64,000 nucleotides of DNA from Cutaneotrichosporon cavernicola (Eukaryota > Basidiomycota > Tremellomycetes > Trichosporonales > Trichosporonaceae). The DNA lies in contig NC_083397.1 in the NCBI RefSeq assembly GCF_030864355.1, positions 186,001 through 250,000 of the forward strand, read 5' to 3'. Of this stretch, positions 10,765-21,761 are shown piece by piece. A program made the translations under genes and the position numbers. The notes beneath the pieces were generated by a model that did not search any database, was not told where the DNA came from, and saw only the letters and a program-made list of their open reading frames with translations. The stretch's first letter is position 1, and each line of letters opens with the position of its first letter.

Positions 10765-12496
10765 ATGGCCCTCTTAAAGGATCATGATAACATGGAATCC
10801 CAATCCCCCATCACACAACCACACTCACTCACCATGGCTTTGGAAAAAGATAGCCATCTCTATGCCGACACCGAGTTTTCGTCAGGTGCCCCGACACCAC
10901 TCAAGAACCAGTCTCTAGAGGATGTCGACGTTATTCCTTTTGATGAGCTCAGCGAGGCTGAGAAAAAGGCCGAGCGCTGGTTCGTGAGTGCCCTGATGTC
11001 CATCCGCAAGAGTCAATGACTGACGGCAGCTCTGGAAGCTCGATATCATCTTCACCTTTGTTGGTTTCCTCGGCTACATTTTCAAGTACCTGGACCAAGT
11101 AAACATTGTGAGTGGATCCTTGTTTTCGGCAGTGTGGCTCTGGTCTGGCTCTTGCAGCGCTGACCTCAGGCCAACGCCTACGTCTCGGGCATGAAGGAGG
11201 AGATCAACATTGTCGGCAACCAGTACAACTACTTCACCACCCTCTTTAACGTCGGCTACGTTCTCGTCATCTACCCGTCCTGTATCGCCGTCTCTCATAT
11301 CGGCCCACACTACTGGCTTCCCAGCGCCGAGCTGATCTGGGGCGTCCTGACATGCTGCCTCTCCGTGGTCCAAAACTACAAACAGGTCTATGCCCTCCGT
11401 TTCCTCATCGGCTTTGCCGAGGGCACCGCTTGGCCAGGATACATCACCGTCATGTCCCAGTGGTACATGCCGCAGGAGGTGGCTCTGCGTATGGGATTCT
11501 TCACAATGGCCCAGTCGATTGGATCGATGTTTGCCGGCGTGATGCAGGGCGCCCTCAGCACGACCATGGACGGCGCTCTCGGTCGGTCTGGCTGGCGATG
11601 GGGATTCATCATTAATGGCGTCTGCACAATCTTCGTCGCTCTCCTCGCATACTTCTCCATCCCAGGCTTCCCCGACCGCCCAAACCCCCTGGCAAAGTGG
11701 TACCTCTCTGAAAAGGATTATGAGATTGCCCGCCGCCGTACCGCCCGCGTCAAGCGCGAACCCCTCAAGCCCATTAACGCAAAGTCGTTCCTCAAGGCAT
11801 TCAAGTACTGGCAGCTTTGGGCTATTGCCTGTGAGTTTCTTTTTTCTCTCTCACAAATAACCCATCTAATTTCCAGTCACTTGGGCGTTCGGCTACAACA
11901 TTGCTCCCTCAAACTACTTCAACTTGTGGCTCAAGAGCCTCACGCTCGACGATGGTACTAAGCGCTACTCCATCGCCCAGCTCAACTACCTCCCCGTCAT
12001 TGGCTTTTCTCTCCAACTCGGCGCAACCGTTGCCCTCTGCGGCCTCTCGGACTGGCTGGGAGTCCGCCTCCCCTCCCTCCTTATCCACGCGGCAATCAAT
12101 CTCACATCCGAAGTCATCCTCACCATCCGCCCAGAGAACCGCATCACCTACATGGTCGGATGGTACCTCAACTACATGGGCAACGTCTCCTATGTCCTTC
12201 TCGCAGCATGGGCGACGACATTCCTATCAGACGCACCTGAAGTTCGCACAATCACTATTGCCACTGGAACAATCATGGCCTACTTGAATAACGGATTCAT
12301 CACCCTCTGGACATACCCGACCAAGCAGGCGCCGAACTGGGCTGTCGGAGCCAAGTTTTACCTCGTGTGCATGATCATCTGCACTTTCGGCTTTATCGCC
12401 ATTGCTTGGGGCCTCCGCTTCGAAGAGCGTAGGAAGCTTCGTCGCGAGGGACAATCTGTGCCCAAGCCTCACCGCCTCGCGTTCCTCTGGACTTAA
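10765..12496 (+). CDS. MFS anion:cation symporter (Dal5/Liz1 type)
   Basis: Plasma-membrane major facilitator of the fungal anion:cation symporter family (allantoate, pantothenate, nicotinate or biotin permeases). The exact substrate cannot be assigned. Four exons: 10765 to about 10984 (acidic cytosolic N-terminus), about 11031-11107 (first helix, FTFVGFLGYIFKYLDQVNI), about 11171-11830 and about 11878-12496. Family marks include NAYVSGMKEEINIVGNQYNY after helix 1, GPHYWLPSAELIWGVLT, the RFLIGFAEGTAWPGYI helix and GWRWGFIINGVCTI. Roughly twelve hydrophobic segments can be counted, about 500 residues in total. The basic cytosolic tail (RFEERRKLRREGQSVPK) is usual for the family. An alternative ATG lies in the same exon (MALEKDSHL). 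A palindromic site upstream may be regulatory. Confidence 0.9.
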
Positions 12497-12640
12497 GAGG
12501 GGCGGTCATAGATACATAGATCAGTAGAGGGTAGAGTACCTAGGGATTTATAGTCGGGGCGTCCAACCGCCCCTGTGTACTTTGTATAGATGCATCATCA
12601 ACTAGTTGCGCATAACACGGTGCGTCCAGTTCCAGATATT

Positions 12641-13256
12641 TTAATCGAGCAAGCGCAGCGGCGCGTAGGCGCTATCGTCAGCCCCGTCCCTGTGCAACTT
12701 ACATGACACCACATCCTGCCCGGCCACCCGCATGGCCCGTCTTCTTCGAGTCGTCGTGCCCTCCCCGCCCAAGATCGTCCGTGCCATAATGCACGACCAC
12801 CGCACGGCCCATGACGCTGTGTTCTCCACAGAGCCGCGCCACGCAATCCTTAATATCGATTCTCGCTACACCATTCTCGTCCGCCTTGACATTCCCAAGA
12901 TCGCCGATGTGCCGATTCTTATCCGACGGCGCACCGTGGTCGTGCCCGAAGGGATTGTAATGCGCGCCAGTGGACATGCAGCCGTCGCTGAGGTCGCCGA
13001 ACTCGTGGATGTGGAAGCCGTGTTCCTGGTTCGGGTTGAGGCCGCGGATCTGGAGTCAGCGCGATGTGGCGGGGGGCGTAGGGGCACAATATGAGTATCC
13101 ACCTAAGGAACTGTAACAACTAACCTCGCCAGTCACCCTCATCTTGTGCCCGTTCTGCTGCAAGTGGACCCATCCCGACGCGCCGGGCCCGCTGATCGTC
13201 ACCATGCCCGCTAACTGGGCCGCGCAAGTAAAAGTGGCGAGGAGGGGGATCTGCAT
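12641..13256 (-). CDS. Cu/Zn superoxide dismutase, probably secreted
   Basis: Dismutates superoxide to oxygen and hydrogen peroxide. Three exons: about 13256-13126, about 13058-12698 and about 12671-12641. Copper and zinc ligands are complete: [10 protein letters not shown] (two His), [12 protein letters not shown] (two His), RHIGDLGN (His and Asp) and AVVVHYG (His). The structural disulfide pair (SDGC and GCGVI) and the active-site Arg (GGRAGCGVI) are present. The last exon contributes only YAPLRLLD. The protein opens with [17 protein letters not shown], a short hydrophobic leader in place of the usual charged cytosolic SOD1 start, so an extracellular enzyme is likely. It has no GPI tail. 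The ATG at 13256 was chosen because the frame further upstream is a translated repeat (THSTHS...). About 170 residues. Confidence 0.9.
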
Positions 13257-13259
13257 GGT

Positions 13260-13420
13260 TGTTGAGTGTGTTGAGTGGGTGGAGTGTGTTGAGTGGGCGG
13301 AGTGGGTGGAGTGGGTGGAGTGGGTGGAGGGGGTGGAGTGGGTGGAGTGGGTGGAGTAAAGAGAAGAGTGGGTGGAGTAAAGAGAAGAGTGGGTGGTGGG
13401 AAGAGAAGAGTGGGCAGTGG
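13260..13420. repeat. GAGTGGGTG-type minisatellite upstream of SOD
   Basis: Tandem copies of GAGTGGGTG and variants (GAGTGTGTT, GAGTGGGCG), followed by larger AGAGAAGAGTGGGTG units. The tract covers the 5' leader or core promoter of the SOD gene on the minus strand, so transcripts would carry a long pyrimidine-rich CACCCACTC repeat. Confidence 0.85.
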
Positions 13421-13532
13421 GTGGAATCCAAGTGTCACTCGGCCGAAAGGTGGAGGTCCTGACTTGCAAGAGGTGAGAGCGAGATTGACTCGGTGAAGTG
13501 TGCGAGCTACAGGTCTGTTATCAGATAGCGCA

Positions 13533-13540
13533 TGACGTCA
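13533..13540. promoter_or_regulatory. CRE palindrome TGACGTCA
   Basis: Perfect ATF/CREB-type octamer about 277 nt upstream of the SOD start codon and next to the tRNA-Ser gene. bZIP stress regulators bind this sequence in other fungi; use here is inference. Confidence 0.35.
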
Positions 13541-13577
13541 GGGTGGTCTCAACTCCGCTGGGCCGCAGGAAAAAGAT

Positions 13578-13665
13578 CGACGAAGACCCGATTCGAACGG
13601 GCGCTCCCGAAGGAAATTGATTACCAAGTTCTAGTCAATCGCGTTAACCACTCCGCCACTTCGCC
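13578..13665 (-). tRNA. tRNA-Ser(AGA) with 7-nt intron
   Basis: Read on the minus strand, the 88-nt gene folds as a class II tRNA. The acceptor arm is GGCGAAG/CTTCGTC with one G-T pair. The D arm is GCG/CGC with the AGTGGTTAA loop. The anticodon stem is ATTGA/TCAAT. The anticodon loop is CTAGAA + A, interrupted after position 37 by CTTGGTA. A serine-type extra arm follows, then a T arm GCCCG-TTCGAAT-CGGGT. The anticodon is AGA. Confidence 0.9.
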
Positions 13666-13949
13666 TGTGGTGAGGGCCCTTTCCAGGTGCCCATGTCTGC
13701 GCGCAGCCGTTCAGGAGTGCTGCGTACAGCAGCCTACAACCGTCTCCCTCACCCAACGCCGATCGATCCATGACAGCCTTGGACAGTATCTCGTCGGCAG
13801 GTGGCATGAGCACTTGTCGCCGTCTGGTTCGGTGTCACAGTCCATTCTCCCCTCCAAATCCCTCAAGACATTCAGAACAGATGTCATTATACACATGTAA
13901 AGGTATCACCTAGAAATAACAGGCCCCAGCTGTCCGCATTGTCCCTAAT

Positions 13950-15547
13950 CTATAGCGCCAGGACGAGCGCAGCACCAAGCACCAGCACCGCTACCGACGG
14001 CATAATCTTCCCGGCACCGCTCACCACAGAGACGGTGGCGACAGGCACGCGTCCCGTCGGCGTCGCTGCCGCCGACGAGACCGCGTACTTCTTATTCGAC
14101 TCGGGACTAAGCTGAGCGAATCCCACTGCTGGTGGTTCGGCCCTGAAGGCAGTGTACACATTCTTCATGAAGGTGATCCCCACAATCCAGAAGTCGAAGT
14201 CGAGCATGGCGGGGTCGCCTGTGTCCACATTGCCGCTGTTCGACAGGCTGCCTTGACCCGTCACGCCGCCAAGGCACCAGTCCCCGTCCTCAGGAAGGTC
14301 GACGCCGTTGGCCGCGAACCATGCCTTGCTGCCGCGGAGGTGACACAGGTCGTCGTCGTCGAACAAGTACGTCTCTCCTCCGAAATTGAGACCCGCACCC
14401 AGCGGTGCGGCTTTGTATACGTATTGCCCGCCGCCCACCGAGAGGACGAGAGTGGGGAGGGCTTCGTAGAACGCTTCCACGTATGCCGCAGGGCCGATAA
14501 CCAGAGTAGTCCCCGAATCGATGAGAGCTGGCAGGTCCGAGCCGACACTCTTCCCGCCTACGACCACGCGCATCGAAATCTCCCAATGTGTCGACTGGGG
14601 TCCCTTTAGGAGGGGATAGTACACGATCTCACCGGTGAAGAGCGCGTGGTTCACGCCGCTGTTGTCAGCCGTCTCCTAACGCTAACGCAAGCTCACCCAA
14701 GAGTCAGGTCGCCATACCCCGCGGCGCCCGCCTTGTTCGCTCCAATGTTGGGCGGCACACGGCCGAGGTGCATCCCGAACTGCTTGTCGGTCCACTCTGC
14801 CACCGCCAGAAACCACCAAGGAAGGGTGTGTATGCTCGTCGCCCCGGGTGCGAAACCCATGATCCCATCCATTGCCAGGCGCCAATTGAGTGTCTCGTTC
14901 GACACGCCCACGGACGCATATACGGCCTGCTGGCCCACGCGTACTTGGTCGGAACCCCACATGCCGCGCTGTACGCCACCGTCCACATACGGTCCAGCCT
15001 GGAACTCCATGTCTGTGGTTTGGAAGGAACTGGATGTGGCGGTGCGATACACTTTCGCATCGCCGCACTCGGTGGTATTGTCGCACGCCCCGATCAGCCA
15101 AAAGTCATAGCTCCCGGTGTCGGGCATGACGTCGAATGTCTGCGGGGGGGTGCCGACCTGCACCGAGACGGTGTACCCGTATCCCCATCCTTTGAGGCTG
15201 CCGTCAGTGGGTGGGAGTTGTGAAAGGAGGGTGGGAGGGCGGGAGGGAGGGAGGGAGGGAGGAAGGAGGGAGGGAGGAAGGTGAGGCATCCATGGAACGG
15301 AGGGGGGAGAAGAAGCGGCGAGGATGGGAGAAGTTGTCCATGGAGGACGCCAGACTCACTCAATATCGCGCTTCTGGCGCCCATACCCGTACTTGGCCAG
15401 AGCGCGCCTATGCTCTCCCCTTGCGACCGCAAAGGCATCGGCATCATCACCAAGCGGCGCACGAGGGGCACGCAGAGGGAGTGAGATTCCCGTTTGCGCC
15501 GTTGGCGCAGCGCCGACGACGGCCGCCAACAACAGACCGAGGAGCAT
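13950..15547 (-). CDS. pepsin-like aspartic protease 2, GPI-type
   Basis: A1-family aspartic protease. Exons: 15547 to about 15357 (signal peptide MLLGLLLAAVVGAAP plus propeptide, ending near YGYGRQKRDI, a dibasic processing site), about 15199-14697 and about 14669-13950. The first active site is MPDTGSYDFWLIG after VQVGTPPQTF. The second is ALIDSGTTLVIGP, Ser in place of Thr as in many family members. Cys pairs follow the first motif (ACDNTTEC). The C-terminal hydrophobic tail (MPSVAVLVLGAALVLAL) after a Thr/Ser-rich spacer suggests a GPI anchor. Intron 1 is phase 2 and precedes a CTCAAAGGATGG exon start very like that of the protease at 26797, to which this protein is most similar by eye (SLK.WG...VGTPPQ). 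Intron 2 differs in position from the other family members. Confidence 0.9.
15225..15275. repeat. GGGA repeat in protease 2 intron 1
   Basis: Runs of GGAGGGAGGGAGGGAGG on the plus strand, inside the first intron of the protease gene. On the coding strand this is a long CCCTCC pyrimidine tract before the acceptor. It can form a G-quadruplex on the plus strand. Confidence 0.7.
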
Positions 15548-16745
15548 GTGTGTAAAATGAGAGTGATGGAGAAGGCTTGGGTCTTGTCCTTGGGTTTATC
15601 TTTATGACAAGTCCGGCGCGGGTAGCCTGGGCGATGCGGGGTATGTGGTCTGTGCGAGATTCCGAGAGGCGTCGGGCTTTGAGGTAGGGTGTAGGTGTAG
15701 GTGTTGAGGCAAGGTGGTAAGTGTTGGGTCGAGGTCGGTCGCGAGCGCGCGAGCCGAGGTTTGCGGCCGAGATAGACAGCGGGGGCCGTGTGGGCGATGG
15801 CCATGCCGCAGCGGTCCGACTGGCACAATGTACGATACGGTACGTGGTGATGTAGTCTTTTGAATCAGTCGTTTGAGTAGATGTTGAAATGGCCATTGAA
15901 ATTGGCGTTCACATTGACCCTGGTGAGTGAAGCCAGTGGCGTTCGCCGCCCCGTGCAAATAAACTGATCTGGCATGCCCGCTCTCCACCGCAGCTGCGTA
16001 TCTACCTCTTCCCAGCACTCTCGCACTCTCGTACTTGTCATTGCACCACAAGTGCAAGTAATTAGTGCAAGTGCTTGTGCAGAATGTGCTTCTTTCCAAG
16101 TGGCCCATGGCGTGAAAACACAAAAGCAGTGCCGTTGTTTGTTGTTTGTTTATGCTTTGACGTGGGGCTCCAAAGATTCGAGGCTTGACTGCTCACATCA
16201 TCATCGTCATGCCACCATCCACTCATTCACAGGTTTGTCAACATCCGCTTTCATCCCCCCAGGCAAGTATAGAGGACAACCAGCACGCTATCAGTCGGCT
16301 GCACCACCACACGCACTTCCCTCTGCTCATGTAAACACAGTGAGAGACATAATCCGCGATCCGCGAATCGGGCTATCTGTTGATGGGCGATGGGAGGATT
16401 GAAGGTGGGAGTTATGGAGTGAGAGGCCTCTGACGACGCCAACACCCACTGGGAAGACGATCCGGTAAGCCGCTCCTTGGAAATTTCGGTGCGCCAAGCG
16501 GGTCGAACCGCACCTCCTGGCCACCACTTGGCCAGGCTCAGATTGATCAGTACCACAGTTGTTCCGGAGTGAGGCTCAAGGACGCCAAGGAACCCGCGCC
16601 CTGGCTCAACCCCTACATGTACGACCACGTGCAGTTGGGTGGACCACTGCCAAACGTGAGGCCGGCAGCACCCCCCTAAAGCCCGTACGACCAATTACCC
16701 TTGCCATACAGCCTACTATTGTACAATCTAAGGGATACAGCCCCA
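15548..16745. other. intergenic between proteases 2 and 3
   Basis: No gene recognised in about 1.2 kb. It holds the upstream region of protease 2 and the 3' flank of protease 3. Confidence 0.5.
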
Positions 16746-18324
16746 TTACATACTGGTGAGCACGCTCACCACGACCGCCACCATCACCGCCAGACCGACA
16801 CCTCTCCTCCGCGCGCTGCTGTCCGCACCAGCGACGTGCGTCGTCCCGTTCTTCCCGTTGCCCGTATCCACTGCTGCCTTGGACAATCTTGCGAATCCGA
16901 CCTGTGGTGGGTTGGCCTGATACACCGAGTAGACTGTTTGGAGGAACGGCGCGCCAAACACCCAATACTGCTCGGTGTTGATGACCACGTTCGGTACACA
17001 CCAGTATGGCGATCCCGAGAGGTCGCGCACGGATAATCCGAACGCCTTTGCAATATCGGCCGCCGTGTCGCATCCCCACACCCCGTCGACGGGGTACTCT
17101 ATCCCGCCAAAGGTGTAGATGACGGTCGTGTCTGATCCGGTCATGTTGTCGGAGGGTATGAAGTCGTAGCCGCCAATCGTCTGCATCCCGAGCGCAGGGT
17201 AGATTATTTCGGCCGCGTCGTTAGGAATGCTCATAAACGTGCTCCCGCTGTCCAACATGGCAATCGTTCGGTTGCCGATGCAATATTTCTTGTCAACGTT
17301 CAGATAGACGTCTTGCCCCTTGATGGTTGCCGACTCGAGGCCGACCGCCCACCACAAGTCGGTTTGGGCAGGGACCCACGACATGTTGCCGGTGAATAAT
17401 GAACTGTCTGTTCCACCGAGGATGAGACGCGCGCCGCCGTTCTGCGGGTTGTAACTGTCGGCATCCTGGGAGAATGGGTCGAGGAAGAGGGAGAAGTAGG
17501 GTTTGGACCAGGTGTTGACGACTGTGCGCCACCACGAGTCCGGGCCAGGTCCCATCCCGAGGAGACCCGCCGCGCCAATGTTCCACTCGGTGAGGTTATC
17601 TGACAAGCCTAGAGTCAGCGCGCAATCTTTGGAGCGCGGAAGGGGAGGAGATGGAGCGCCCTGGCCTCAACTGCGGCTTAAGCGGCATCCAGCTGCGGAC
17701 TGCAACCACCAACCGACGGCGTTCCAACTCTCGCTGCAGCTGCCATTCAACTGGTTGAATCGCAGCTGTGGCTTCCCAACCAACTCACCAAACTTGACCT
17801 GGTTGGCAGTCTGGCCGGCAAGCGTAACAGTATCGAAAGCCACATGCCCTGTAGTATACCCGTCCATGTATGGAATGTGAAACGGTTTCGTCGTCTGGGA
17901 CAGCGACTTCGAGGCCCCCGGATTAAACTTTGGACTCTTGCCGCACTCTGACGGATCGATACACCCATCCAGCACCCAGAGGAACGACGACCCGGTATCA
18001 ACCATGACCTTGAGTTTCTGGGGTGGTGTCCCAATCTCAATCTCGGCAAAGTACGCCGCGCCCGTATCTAGTAGCCTGGGGTCAGCTTGTTTTGGGATGG
18101 ACGTACGCGACGCCAGCCTGCTGGTCGCGCTTGACATGTCGTGTGCCGGCGCGGTGGGCTGCAGCCATGGCCTCGGCCCGTGGTCGGATATTCCGCACTT
18201 GGGGATTTGGGTGGGGTATCCTGGGCTGTGGAGATGCTGAAGACGGAGCAGCATATGCGGTGAAGAGGAGGGCGAGGATGAGGATGGGAAGGGAGGGAAA
18301 GGGGAAGGTTGGTGCGCATGTCAT
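16746..18324 (-). CDS. pepsin-like aspartic protease 3, GPI-type
   Basis: A1-family aspartic protease with three exons (18324 to about 18110, about 18076-17790, about 17608-16746). The ATG at 18324 opens a signal peptide (MTCAPTFPFPSLPILILALL...); another in-frame ATG about 60 nt upstream would extend a less hydrophobic leader. The propeptide ends near GTRHVKRDQQAG (Lys-Arg site). Active-site motifs are VMVDTGSSFLWVLD after IGTPPQKL, and AMLDSGSTFMSIP. Two paired-Cys elements (DGCIDPSECGK; WGCDTAADI...YWCVP) match the fold. The tail RRRGVGLAVMVAVVVSVLTSM, after a Gly/Asn/Ser-rich spacer, suggests GPI addition. Both introns are in the same place and phase (2, then 1) as in protease 1. The second intron is about 180 nt. 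Confidence 0.9.
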
Positions 18325-19458
18325 GCTGCGTGGGCCTAGTGTTAACGTCTGGTCAAATGGAGCGGGCGCACGGTTTCGTGCCGACATGCGGCATGAACTG
18401 AACAGTGAGTGGAGTGGGCGATGGGCAAGAGGTGTGATGCGATTATGATGATGATGGTGATGATGATGATGATGATGAGCAAAGGGTTGAGTAGAAGAGT
18501 TATCAAGAGTGAGCAAAGATTGATAAACGAGTAAGAAAGTGATGAATGTTCAAGGAAGAGAGACTGCGCGTTTCTAGTGACTGCGCGTTTATGGTTACTG
18601 CGCAGTTGCCGCTGCGGTGCCTGAACCCCTGCCCCCCCAGTATGATGGGCGGTTGAGTGGGTGGCCTGGGTGGGTTAGAAAATACGCCTCCCCCTGTCTT
18701 CCCGCCAAGACTCAACAGTGTTACAGTCCATTCGCTGCAACACAACGCTATTTGCACGGCTTGCACAAACATGCATCAAGATGGATTGATGGAATAGGAA
18801 CCGGATATTACCGTGTTTCAGTGGTTGAGTGGTGTTGGGTTGTTGCTGCGGAATGCGGTTGTGAGTAGTGCAAGTATATATATTTAATTCAAGTTACTTT
18901 TAAACGATTGCTATCCAACATATCAAACTGCGCAAACCGAGCCCGCGTCATTCAAATCACTGTGTCCACTAATTTGGTAATTTAAGAATTTGGTGAGTTG
19001 AAATAGTCAACAGAGCGCTATTCTTCATTCTAACCATTCCCAGGTCAAACTACCTCAGGGCATTTTGAGGGTTAAAAAAGCGACTTACGCGGGTTTGGGC
19101 GCCATTAGCAGTCCACGTGGACAATTTCCGGATCGGTTCAACCTCCAATAGCTCCAACTATGAACAATGACATGCCGTCATTCCAACCGACCAGGGCGTC
19201 AGCTCGTTAGCTTTTACCCATGACGCCAAGTGTTTGTTATTAAACTCTACCAACATTCTCAACCTGCGTTAACCTGCAGTGGGCAATTAAGCATGCATCC
19301 AAACAGAACACCATCAAACGGAAAGCCGCAACGCTGGAACAGTATGCACAGACCAGTCCACCCAATGAATTCAACGTTCCCCGCATGCGCGTGTGTCGGT
19401 TCGCGTCTACATATCTATGTCTCGTAATCTAATGCTCGCCCGCAACACTCATCCCTCC
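18325..19458. other. intergenic, protease 3 promoter side
   Basis: No gene recognised. It contains a GAT trinucleotide microsatellite at 18446-18478 and otherwise AT-richer sequence (18870-19300). Confidence 0.5.
18446..18478. repeat. (GAT)n microsatellite
   Basis: About eleven GAT/GGT units, about 120 nt upstream of the start codon of protease 3 on the minus strand. Confidence 0.85.
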
Positions 19459-20774
19459 TCACTGCCACTGGCCCTGCGTCGACCATTGCCCATGCGGCGG
19501 TAGCGGCGGTGAGGGATCAGGACCACCGTAAACTGGCTGGGACCACTCGACAGGCTGCTCGGTCCAGTCCTCGTCGTCGTCCATCCCGCGCGGTCGGGGC
19601 TTGAACGCGCCAGCGTTGATCTTGCCTGGCACATAGCCGCCCACATTTGGAGGCCGGGGTGCGTAGTTGTTGTAACTTGGGACGTAGCCAGAACCACCAG
19701 AGGGCGCCTGTGAGAGCGCGTTCATCGTCGGACTCGGGCCGTAGTTTGGCTGAGTCATTAGAGGGTACGGGTTGCCCGACGGTCTGGGAGGGTATGCGCT
19801 GGTCGGGCGGGGAGGATAAGGGTTGCCGCCTGGGAGCTGCTGGTGCTGGTTGTACGGTGACGTTTGTGGTTGAGGCGGGGTCGCACCGAATTGGCCTGGC
19901 TGTTGATAAGGCGAGGTCGTTGCTGGCTGCGGAAACGGTGTTGCACCGTATGGGTTCTGCGATTGTGACTGGAATCCCAATGACTGCTGGTACGAAGGCG
20001 GCAGGTGAGATGGCACAGAGGGCGGTTTCGGTGCCTCTGGTAGCGGGAATGGAGTGACGAGCGGGTCCGGACCAGGGTACTGTTCCGAGTAGCTGTTTGG
20101 CCGGCCGTACTTGATCGACGGCGGCTTGAACGTGCCGTACGTCGGTGCGTGAGTGGCAGAGCTGCCCGGTGCTGGGCCCATAAGGGCGAGGTGGCTGGGC
20201 TTGAGAGGCTGTGGGCGCGGGGGAGGGGGCCGGTACTGGAAGTCACCGACGAAGAAGTCCTTGAGCTTGAAGCTCCACCCGGCCGAGCTCTTGACGGGCT
20301 TGCCAAACCCGTGTGTAAAGAGGCCACGGTCCATTGGCCCATCTGGCAACATGGGAGGAACCACTGACGTAGAGAAGGCGTCGGGGTATTCGTGGGCGAC
20401 GGGGCCCAAGCTGTAGAACTCGGCGGCTGCGCCACTGGCTGTGGGTGCGCTTATGGAGCGGTTGAGTGGGCCGCCATCTGGGACATTGAGGTTGAGCGGT
20501 GGCGAAGTCGGAGGCGGCGTGCCCCCAAACCCGCCTGCACCCAGCTGGCCTCCCAGCCACTGGTAGAATGCCGTCTCAGCCTCCTTGCCTTGGGGGTGCT
20601 CCCATGCTCGCTGGTCAGTGGGTGGATGGATAAAGTAGACTTCGTCAAGCTCGGGGGAGTACTGCCACATCCTGGTGTTAGCATGGAGGGACAAAGGACG
20701 CACCATTCTGGAGGCAAACATGGCGAGCTGTATGCGCCAACTGGGGGTACGAGTGAGGAAGGTGGGGAGGCCAT
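19459..20774 (-). CDS. WW-domain protein, Pro/Gln-rich
   Basis: Adaptor-type protein with one N-terminal WW domain and a long disordered tail. Exon 1 (20774 to about 20703) encodes MASPPSSLVPPVGAYSSP and the first half of the domain (CLPPEW). After a short intron the domain continues with MWQYSPELDEVYFIHPPT, then DQRAWEHPQG. The two conserved Trp, the Tyr/Phe pair and the His/Pro positions of a proline-binding WW domain are present. The rest (about 380 residues) is rich in Pro, Gln, Tyr and Gly with recurring NPYPPRP, SPYQQPG and NPYGATP units, and ends in an acidic DDDEDW patch. Such proteins usually bind PPxY-type partners, and its own tail has possible PPxY-like sites. No catalytic domain follows. 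The partner and pathway are unknown. Confidence 0.8.
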
Positions 20775-21761
20775 TGCGGTGGCGTCGGGGTTGGGGTTGG
20801 GGTTGGGGTTGGGTGGGGTGTGGAGTGGGCGTGTGCTGGATGGGCAAGATGTGTGGCAAGCGAACAATGTAGAGTGATAGAGAGGGAGAGAGAGGGAGAG
20901 AGAGATGAGAGTGTAGTGTAATGTTGAACAAGAAGAGAGAGATCAAGGCATGCAAGGATGCAAGGATGCAAGGCAGTGCGTGTTCAAAGGTCAGGTCATT
21001 TGAGCTCTACCCTCTGATCACCCTTGAATTCAGGAGCGCGTCGATTAGCCTGTCAACGGTCCAACCATAAATCGGTAACAAGGCACAAAGGCACACAGCC
21101 ACAGTCACACAGCTAAACTGGTCAGTCCTAATGCATAACAAAAGCAATAGGACTCTAATACGAATCAAGGGGATTACACGGATCCCGGATTCCATTCCAA
21201 GTTTACAGTTGCAAGGTACCAGGCAACCCAACTATCAGACCAGCCTGGCCACACAGCCTTGGGTCGGCAGGAACGACATTCTGGTCACCTGGCAACAACA
21301 AGACTCGACGCGCCTCTCATCTATCAACTATCAAGTCAACGTGAATCTTTACCAAGTCCCGTCTCCATGACATGACTGTACATTTGCACCATCACAGGCA
21401 GATTCCTCAAGCACCTAGTACACACGCGCGCGTCCCTCCTGACGCTAACCACAACTTCGGTCAATGTTGTGCCGCGTATGTGCTCGATGGCTGCGTCACG
21501 ACGGCGTGGAGGTTTAGAAGGGTGGGTGGATTGTAGAATGCCTACCATGTCGACGACAGTGCTCAGATATAATCCATGGGAACAAACTATTGGCTATGCT
21601 AGCTATGCTGGTAGGTGACAACAGCCCCGAGGGGCGTAGGTGATGAGTGGTACAGTGGAGTGTGGAGTGTGGAGTGCTGGGGGCGGGGCACCAAGTCGGC
21701 CGCCACCGAGGTGTGGCGTGGCCTGGCGTGGCCTGGCGTGGCGTGGTGAAATGTGGTTCGC
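20775..21761. other. intergenic, WW gene upstream region
   Basis: No gene recognised in about 1 kb. The WW-gene leader with a GGGGTT repeat (20787-20820) and AG-rich microsatellites (20876-20910) are the notable contents. Confidence 0.5.
20787..20820. repeat. GGGGTT hexamer repeat in WW-gene leader
   Basis: Four to five GGGGTT units on the plus strand, ending 13 nt before the ATG of the minus-strand WW gene, so its mRNA leader would carry CCCCAA repeats. The unit resembles a telomere-type G-rich hexamer and can form a G-quadruplex. Confidence 0.8.

Noticed and set aside
13120..13469. Open frames of HSTHST, HPLHPL and WVEWVE repeats around the SOD start
   Set aside because: They are translations of the GAGTGGGTG minisatellite in all frames; the SOD reading frame with its complete ligand set explains the locus.
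20451..20867. Upstream extension of the WW protein with (NP)n repeats
   Set aside because: The NPNPNP part is a translation of the CCCCAA repeat in the leader; the ATG at 20774 starts directly before the domain.
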